Source: an uncultured Eubacteriales bacterium (lineage in GTDB: Bacteria; Bacillota; Clostridia; Oscillospirales; Oscillospiraceae). Taken from it: a stretch of 64,000 nucleotides of DNA. The stretch covers positions 45,906 to 109,905 of the forward strand of contig CAUGSS010000005.1 of NCBI GenBank assembly GCA_959602365.1, read 5' to 3'. This document shows positions 59,422 to 64,000 of this stretch, in pieces. The notes under the pieces were generated by a model. That model was not told where the DNA came from and made no database searches. It saw nothing but the letters and a program-made list of their open reading frames with translations. A program made the translations under genes and the position numbers. Position 1 is the stretch's first letter. Each line of letters opens with the position of its first letter.

Positions 59422-61782
59422 ATGAACCGATCGGAACGGGTGGAGCGGCTGCGTCTGCGGGCGATCACAACCCCGGCGGTCTGCCTGGAGCGGGCCAAAT
59501 ACTATACAGAGTCATACAAAACGACTGAGGCGCTGCCCACCGTGCTGCGCCGGGCCATGGCGGTGAGCCATGTGCTGGACCACATGACGGCGCACATCGG
59601 CGAGGACGAGCTGATTGTGGGCTGTCACACGGGCAAGGTGCGGGGCGGCATGTGGCTGCCGGAGGTCAACGGCGGCTGGCTGCTGGAGGAGCTGGACACG
59701 GTCCAGGACCGGACCTGGGAGAAATATCAGCCCCTCAGCCGGGAGGAGAAAGAGCTGGCCAAAGAGATCTATGCCTACTGGCAGGGGCGCACTCTGGCCG
59801 ATCAGTGGAGGGCGTTGGTGCCCGGGGAGTTCCTGGCGGTGGAGAATATTGTCCAGTCCGGCGGCTATGCTGAAAACTGCCACTATCCGGGCCACTTCTG
59901 CCTGGACTACCGCCGGTTGGTGGAGCAGGGGCTGGAGGCGTCCATCGCCGATCTGGACCGGCGCATCGCCCGGCTGGATCCCTCCAGTGCGGACAATATG
60001 GAGCAGCTACACTTCTACCAGGCGGCCCGGCTGGTGCAGCAGGCGGTCATCCGCTTCGCGGGCCGGTACGCCGATCTGGCGGAGCGCCTGGCCGATACCG
60101 CCGCCCCGGAGCGCCGGGCAGAGCTGCTGGAGATCGCCAGGATCTGCCGCCGGGTGCCTGCCAAGCCCGCCCGGAGCTTCCGGGAGGGGATTCAGGGCTG
60201 CTGGCTGATGAGCATTGCCGCCATGATCGAGTGCTGCGGCGCCGGGGTCTCCCTGGGCCGCTGTGACCAGTATCTCTACCCCCTCTACCGGCATGATCTG
60301 GAGACGGGGAGATTAAACCAGGCGCAGGCCAGAGAGCTGATGAGCATGCTGCTCATCAAGATGAACGACGTGACCATGCTCCAGGCCGGATTCCTCCAGG
60401 TGGGTTTCTCCGGTTACCCGGTGATGCAGGGACTGACCGTCGGAGGGGTGACGCCGGAGGGAGAGGACGCGGTCAACGAACTGTCCTATCTGATCCTGGA
60501 CGCGGAAGAGGAGGTGGGGCTGACCGCGGAAGAGCTGGTGATCCGCATCAGCGCCCAGAACCCCGACCGGTATGTGGAGCGGGCCTGCGAGGTGGCCCGC
60601 AACCTGAGCGGCAAGCTGAAGTTTGTCAGCGACGAGTCCACCGTGGCCGCTCTGGTTCAGTTCGGCCTGCCGGAACACTTGGCCCGGGACTATATCTCCT
60701 GCGGCTGCCACTGCCCCATGGTGCCGGCGGTGAACCAGATCAGCTCCGGGGTCATCTTCAACTATCCCCTGATGCTGGAGCTGGCGCTGAACAACGGCGT
60801 GCACCGTCAAACCGGCCGCCAGCTGGGCCCGCAGACCGGAGATCCCGCCGGGTTCACCAGCCTGTCGGAGATCGAGGACGCCTTTGAGGCCCAGTTCGAG
60901 GCGCTGTACCAGGCCGCCATGGCCTTCAAAAACGCGGATATGTACCTCTATGGCACCCAGATGCCCTGCCCGCTGATCTCCTCTTTTTACGGCAGCTGCC
61001 TGGAGCGGGGGGACGACCTCTTCCGCCATGGGACCGACCCCTATGCCGGCCACGCCACCGGGATCTGCGGCCTGCCCAACATCGCCGATTCCCTGGCCGC
61101 CATCCAGAAGGTGGTCTTTGAGGACAGGCAGGCCAGCATGAGCGAGCTGCTCCAGGCCCTGTCGGACAACTTTGCCGGGCACGATGAGCTGCTCCGCCGG
61201 TTGAAGGCCGCCCCGAAGTTTGGAAACGACCTGGACGAGGTGGACCTGATTGCCCGCCGGGTGCTGCGCCGCTCCAGCGAGTTTGTCTGCCGGCACCACA
61301 CCTGGAACGGCCGCCGCTGCGCCATGGGGTGCATCGGCATGACGGTGAACATCCCCTACGGCGAGCTGCTGGGAGCGATGCCCGACGGGCGGCTGGCCGG
61401 GGAACCCCTCTCTGAGGGCGGCATCTCCCCCTATCCCGGGCGCAATGTCAGCGGCATCACCGCGGTGCTCAACTCGGTGGCCAAGATCGACCATGACTGG
61501 CTGGAAAACGGCAGCATTCTCAATGTGCGCATTGCCGCGGGCGCCTGCTCCACGCCGGACAAAGTGGCCAAGCTGGCCAAGCTGGTCCGGGTGTTCTGCC
61601 AGAAAAAGGGCAGCCTGATCCAGTTCAACTTCACCGGCACGGAAACCCTGCTGGACGCCCAGAAGCATCCGGAGCGGTATAAGGACCTGCTGGTCCGGGT
61701 GGCCACCTACAGCTCCTACTTTGTGGAGCTGAGCACCGCCCTGCAGGACAATATCATCAGCCGCACCGCTATGGATCTCTGA
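59422..61782 (+). CDS. Glycyl-radical-enzyme homologue lacking the radical glycine
   Basis: 786 residues, PFL/GRE family length. The catalytic Cys region reads ISCGCHCPMVPAVN (Cys 427, 429, 431) where most members have GC-x-E/S-P. The C-terminal block is otherwise conserved (IQFNFTGTETLLDAQKHPER, then LLVRVATYSSYF and LQDNIISRT), but the radical Gly of RVxGY is Thr 762 (codon ACC, 61705-61707). GGC to ACC needs two changes, so it is not one sequencing error. Adjacent to an intact activase. Either inactive, rescued by another radical domain, or a different chemistry. ATG 59422 has AAGGAGG. Confidence 0.9.
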   Translation: MNRSERVERLRLRAITTPAVCLERAKYYTESYKTTEALPTVLRRAMAVSHVLDHMTAHIGEDELIVGCHTGKVRGGMWLPEVNGGWLLEELDTVQDRTWEKYQPLSREEKELAKEIYAYWQGRTLADQWRALVPGEFLAVENIVQSGGYAENCHYPGHFCLDYRRLVEQGLEASIADLDRRIARLDPSSADNMEQLHFYQAARLVQQAVIRFAGRYADLAERLADTAAPERRAELLEIARICRRVPAKPARSFREGIQGCWLMSIAAMIECCGAGVSLGRCDQYLYPLYRHDLETGRLNQAQARELMSMLLIKMNDVTMLQAGFLQVGFSGYPVMQGLTVGGVTPEGEDAVNELSYLILDAEEEVGLTAEELVIRISAQNPDRYVERACEVARNLSGKLKFVSDESTVAALVQFGLPEHLARDYISCGCHCPMVPAVNQISSGVIFNYPLMLELALNNGVHRQTGRQLGPQTGDPAGFTSLSEIEDAFEAQFEALYQAAMAFKNADMYLYGTQMPCPLISSFYGSCLERGDDLFRHGTDPYAGHATGICGLPNIADSLAAIQKVVFEDRQASMSELLQALSDNFAGHDELLRRLKAAPKFGNDLDEVDLIARRVLRRSSEFVCRHHTWNGRRCAMGCIGMTVNIPYGELLGAMPDGRLAGEPLSEGGISPYPGRNVSGITAVLNSVAKIDHDWLENGSILNVRIAAGACSTPDKVAKLAKLVRVFCQKKGSLIQFNFTGTETLLDAQKHPERYKDLLVRVATYSSYFVELSTALQDNIISRTAMDL

Positions 61783-61796
61783 CGGGAGGTGTGTCT

Positions 61797-62708
61797 ATGA
61801 GCAGACAGGAATGGATCTTTAATCTGGTGCGGGGCTCCTTTGTGGACGGCTGGGGAATACGCACAACGATCTTTCTGAAGGGCTGTCCGCTGCGCTGCAA
61901 GTGGTGCTGCAACCCGGAGGGGCAGCGCTTTGCGCCGGAGCTGCGTCTGTTTCACGACCGGTGCAGCCGGTGCGGCGCCTGCCTGGAGCGCTGCCCCAGG
62001 GGAGCCCTCACCCTGACCGAGACGGGAATCCGCTGTGACCGCCGGCGGTGTGACGGCTGCGGCGCCTGTCTGGAGGCCTGCCCGGAGGGGGCGCTGGAGC
62101 TGTTCGGCCGGCCCATGACCGCCCAGGAGGTCTTTGCGCTGGTGCGCCGGGACCGGGATTACTATCTGGCCTCCGGCGGCGGGCTGACCATCGGCGGCGG
62201 CGAGGCCTCCCAGTTTCCGGAGTTCTGCCTGGAGCTGATGGAGCTGTGTCACCGGGATGGCATCTCGGTGGCGGTGGACACCTGCGGATACGCCCCGGGA
62301 GAGGATCAGCTGGAGGTGCTGAAGCGGGCGGATCTGCTGCTCTATGACATCAAAGGGGTTGACCCGGAGCGGCACCGCCGCAACACCGGGGTGGACAATG
62401 CCCTGATTTGGAGCAATCTGGAGCTGCTGGACCGGATGGGAAAGGAGATCATCATTCGGATCCCGGTGATCCCCGGCTGCAATGACAGCGAGGAGGAGCT
62501 GAGGGAGATGGCCACCCGGCTGTCCAGACTCCCGAACGTGAAGCGGGTGGATCTGATCTGCTACCATCAGTTCGGCATGGTCAAATACCAGCAGCTGGAC
62601 CGGCCTTATCCCATGCCCGATTCGGTGCAGCCCATCCCGGAGCCCCGGCAGCGCTGGCTGCAGGAGCTGTTCCGGGCATACGGGCTCAACGTCCAGCTGG
62701 GGGGATAG
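61797..62708 (+). CDS. Glycyl-radical-enzyme activase (radical SAM)
   Basis: 303 residues. GCPLRCKWCCNPEG holds the radical SAM CxxxCxxC cluster; an insert with two ferredoxin-like 4Fe-4S sites, CSRCGACLERCP and CDGCGACLEACP, follows; SAM-binding motif GGGLTIGGGEASQFPEF. This is the usual activator for PFL-like GREs, which abstracts hydrogen from the radical Gly. It starts 14 bp after the GRE stop (GGGAGG) and is apparently intact, which makes the missing Gly in its partner stranger. Confidence 0.94.
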   Translation: MSRQEWIFNLVRGSFVDGWGIRTTIFLKGCPLRCKWCCNPEGQRFAPELRLFHDRCSRCGACLERCPRGALTLTETGIRCDRRRCDGCGACLEACPEGALELFGRPMTAQEVFALVRRDRDYYLASGGGLTIGGGEASQFPEFCLELMELCHRDGISVAVDTCGYAPGEDQLEVLKRADLLLYDIKGVDPERHRRNTGVDNALIWSNLELLDRMGKEIIIRIPVIPGCNDSEEELREMATRLSRLPNVKRVDLICYHQFGMVKYQQLDRPYPMPDSVQPIPEPRQRWLQELFRAYGLNVQLGG

Positions 62709-62730
62709 CATTTCATCAGATCAGTGCATC

Positions 62731-62773
62731 AAACGCCCCTCCCGGATTTCTACGAAATCCGGGAGGGGCGTTT
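62731..62773 (+). terminator. Rho-independent terminator of the GRE unit
   Basis: Perfect 20-bp stem (62731-62750 with 62754-62773) around a 3-nt loop, ending in TTT. Confidence 0.88.
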
Positions 62774-62853
62774 CAGTTCATTGCGGCTGGGGAAGGATCA
62801 CAGACAGTTTTGTCCCGTTTGCACAGGGGCAGCGCGCTGCTGTGATCGGGAGG
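62774..62853. other. Intergenic, no gene
   Basis: No feature recognised between the convergent genes. Confidence 0.3.
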
Positions 62854-63075
62854 CTACAGCGACGGATCTGTTTTCGGACGGGGATAGGCACATTCCATGC
62901 AGATCCCATAAATCAGGCCGTAGGCCCGCGGAGAAATCCGCCCAGCTTGGTAATCCGCCAGAACCTGGCGGTACAGCTGTCTCAGCGCGCTGCAGTCGCC
63001 GTGCTTCAACCCGATCTCCACCGCCTTTTGATAGAGGGCGGCCTCTTCCTCTGTCAGCTCGTCCAAATATCCCAT
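62854..63075 (-). CDS. Small hypothetical protein
   Basis: 73 residues: GYLDELTEEEAALYQKAVEI, LKHGDCSALRQLYRQVLADY, then ISPRAYGLIYGICMECAYP. Helical, with two Cys near the end that may bind metal. No known family recognised. GGTGAGG precedes the ATG. Coding is supported by a plausible ribosome site and amphipathic helix pattern, but weakly. Confidence 0.55.
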   Translation of the reverse strand: MGYLDELTEEEAALYQKAVEIGLKHGDCSALRQLYRQVLADYQAGRISPRAYGLIYGICMECAYPRPKTDPSL

Positions 63076-63180
63076 ACAGCCTCACCTGCCTTCCCTGGGT
63101 TCGCTTGTCCCTATTTTACCACAGCTCCGTTCGGGCTGCCAGAGTGGATGGAATAGCGGTTTTGATACTATAACCAGAGA

Positions 63181-63552
63181 TAAAAATGCAGAAGCCAGGA
63201 TGCCGCGGCGGACAGTGGCCTTATGGGGATATGTAGCGGCAGATTGTCTTTCGGCATCTGCCGTGTTATTATAGCCGCAGAGCGGCTGGGCAATCTGAGC
63301 TTCAGCTTCTTTTCGCGCCTGTGTCTGCAGGCAGGCGAAGAAGCTGGCCCTGCGACCATGTTGGCTTTGCCGTTTGGCTATTATGCCCCGGCATTTGCGA
63401 TGGGCGCAAAGAGCGCCCGCCAGTCATGCCTGGGAAGGGAGCGCGAGTGGCGTATGAGCAGAAGAATGAGCCGGTATAAGATCTGGGCCGGTATCTGGGG
63501 CGAATATGAGTGACCTTTCTGTCCTGTGTCAGATGAAAATAGAACAGAAAGG
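63181..63552 (+). other. Hairpin-rich leader region before the SMR gene
   Basis: About 370 bases without a credible gene. Hairpins: CGGCAGAT with ATCTGCCG (63237-63263), CAGCTTCTT with AAGAAGCTG (63303-63346), and CCTTTCTGT (63514-63522) with ACAGAAAGG (63544-63552), the last overlapping the SMR ribosome site. I found no known riboswitch motif. It could be a structured 5' leader or attenuator. The alternative 96-codon frame here has atypical composition. Confidence 0.45.
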
Positions 63553-63562
63553 AAGAAAAGAA

Positions 63563-63889
63563 ATGCAATATCTGTTTTTGGGGGCCGCCATTGTGCTGGA
63601 GATTATAGCCACTACATTGCTGAAGGCCTCAGCCGGATTTACCAAGCTGCTGCCCGGGCTGGGCTGTGTGATCTTCTATGCCCTCTGCTTTTACTTGTTT
63701 TCCAGGGCGCTGCTGAACATAGATCTGGGGGTGGCCTACGCCACCTGGTGTGCCGGGGGCATTGTGGCCACCACGATTATCTCCGCGTTGGTATTCGGCC
63801 AGAAAATCAATCTGATCGGCATTGTCTCCATTATTTTGATCGTCGTGGGCTGTGTGCTGCTGAACCTGTTCGGGTCGGCGGGGCACTGA
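63563..63889 (+). CDS. Small multidrug resistance (SMR) family protein
   Basis: 108 residues, four membrane helices. The first helix has AIVLEIIATTLLKASAG with the conserved Glu used for proton-coupled transport; WCAGGIVATTIISAL and INLIGIVSIILIVVGCVLL are helices 3 and 4. SMR proteins export cations such as guanidinium or quaternary amines as dimers. A second SMR subunit gene is not visible here. AGAAAGGA-type ribosome site; ATG 63563 rather than 63506. Confidence 0.92.
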   Translation: MQYLFLGAAIVLEIIATTLLKASAGFTKLLPGLGCVIFYALCFYLFSRALLNIDLGVAYATWCAGGIVATTIISALVFGQKINLIGIVSIILIVVGCVLLNLFGSAGH

Positions 63890-64000
63890 GGCGAGTTAAA
63901 GATACACGGCCGGGGGCGGCCCAGCATTTACGGCCCCCCCCGCACAAAAATTTAATGCAAAAATTATAAACATTATAAAACCACATCACACCGGCGCAGC
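63890..64000. other. Window end, no gene
   Basis: Turns AT-rich after 63950, which suggests a promoter of the next gene, not visible here. Confidence 0.3.

Noticed and set aside
63223..63513. 96-codon plus-strand frame before the SMR gene
   Set aside because: No ribosome site, unusual composition and located in a hairpin-rich region; probably a leader RNA.
63181..63552. Guanidine riboswitch
   Set aside because: The conserved core sequences of the known guanidine classes are not seen.
1..64000. tRNA, rRNA, CRISPR, insertion sequence or prophage
   Set aside because: No cloverleaf with TTCRANTC-type arm, no spaced repeats, no transposase or integrase frame was found by eye.

Overview
The window looks like the chromosome of a GC-rich, anaerobic, Gram-positive gut Clostridium, most likely in the Oscillospiraceae (Flavonifractor/Lawsonibacter-like). 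This is inferred from AGGAGG-type ribosome sites, a SipW/TasA-like surface operon, a clostridial feoA-feoA-feoB cluster with its Cys-rich partner and DUF2325/DUF3793 genes, a bacillus-type LexA box, a glycyl-radical-enzyme/activase pair and several old-yellow-enzyme (OYE) type flavin reductases. I saw no rRNA, tRNA, CRISPR array, insertion sequence or phage gene.

Layout. 1-3.1 kb: end of an unknown gene, an SOS-type small gene, a PHP phosphoesterase and a FliB-like protein. 3.2-8.1 kb: a minus-strand surface/matrix locus with a SipW signal peptidase, an anchored wall protein and three TasA-like preproteins; each TasA-like gene has the same upstream element. 8.2-13.2 kb: iron locus (feoA, feoA, feoB, Cys-rich protein, DUF2325, DUF3793, flavodoxin) with GTTAG/CTAAC inverted repeats. 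13.4-18.4 kb: housekeeping hydrolases and a large Sel1-repeat protein.

18.5-43.7 kb is a large accessory catabolic island. It holds three TMADH/BaiCD-like OYE reductases plus one decayed copy, a nitroreductase, two short-chain dehydrogenases, a Dabb protein, seven paralogous NTF2/SnoaL-like proteins, a cytoplasmic beta-helix protein, GntP- and MFS-type transporters, two LysR regulators and one HxlR regulator. The mix (NTF2-fold dehydratases or isomerases, ene-reductases, SDRs) resembles bile-acid or steroid dehydroxylation pathways in logic, but the substrate cannot be read from sequence. Three promoters around the first LysR gene share a conserved module.

43.8-46.5 kb: GNAT, DUF2156 and HAD genes. 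46.6-55.6 kb: a second unusual island with a SufS-type cysteine desulfurase, a LysR gene, and two paralogous cassettes, each made of an L-fucose-isomerase-fold enzyme, a small protein with a conserved Cys, and a SufE-like sulfur acceptor; one cassette also has an MFS transporter. The arrangement suggests persulfide sulfur is passed to, or recovered from, a small organic substrate. 55.8-62.7 kb: an alcohol dehydrogenase, a LysR gene, a GntP-type transporter, a glycyl-radical-enzyme homologue in which the radical glycine is replaced by threonine, and its radical-SAM activase. 62.8-64 kb: a small hypothetical gene and an SMR efflux protein behind a hairpin-rich leader.
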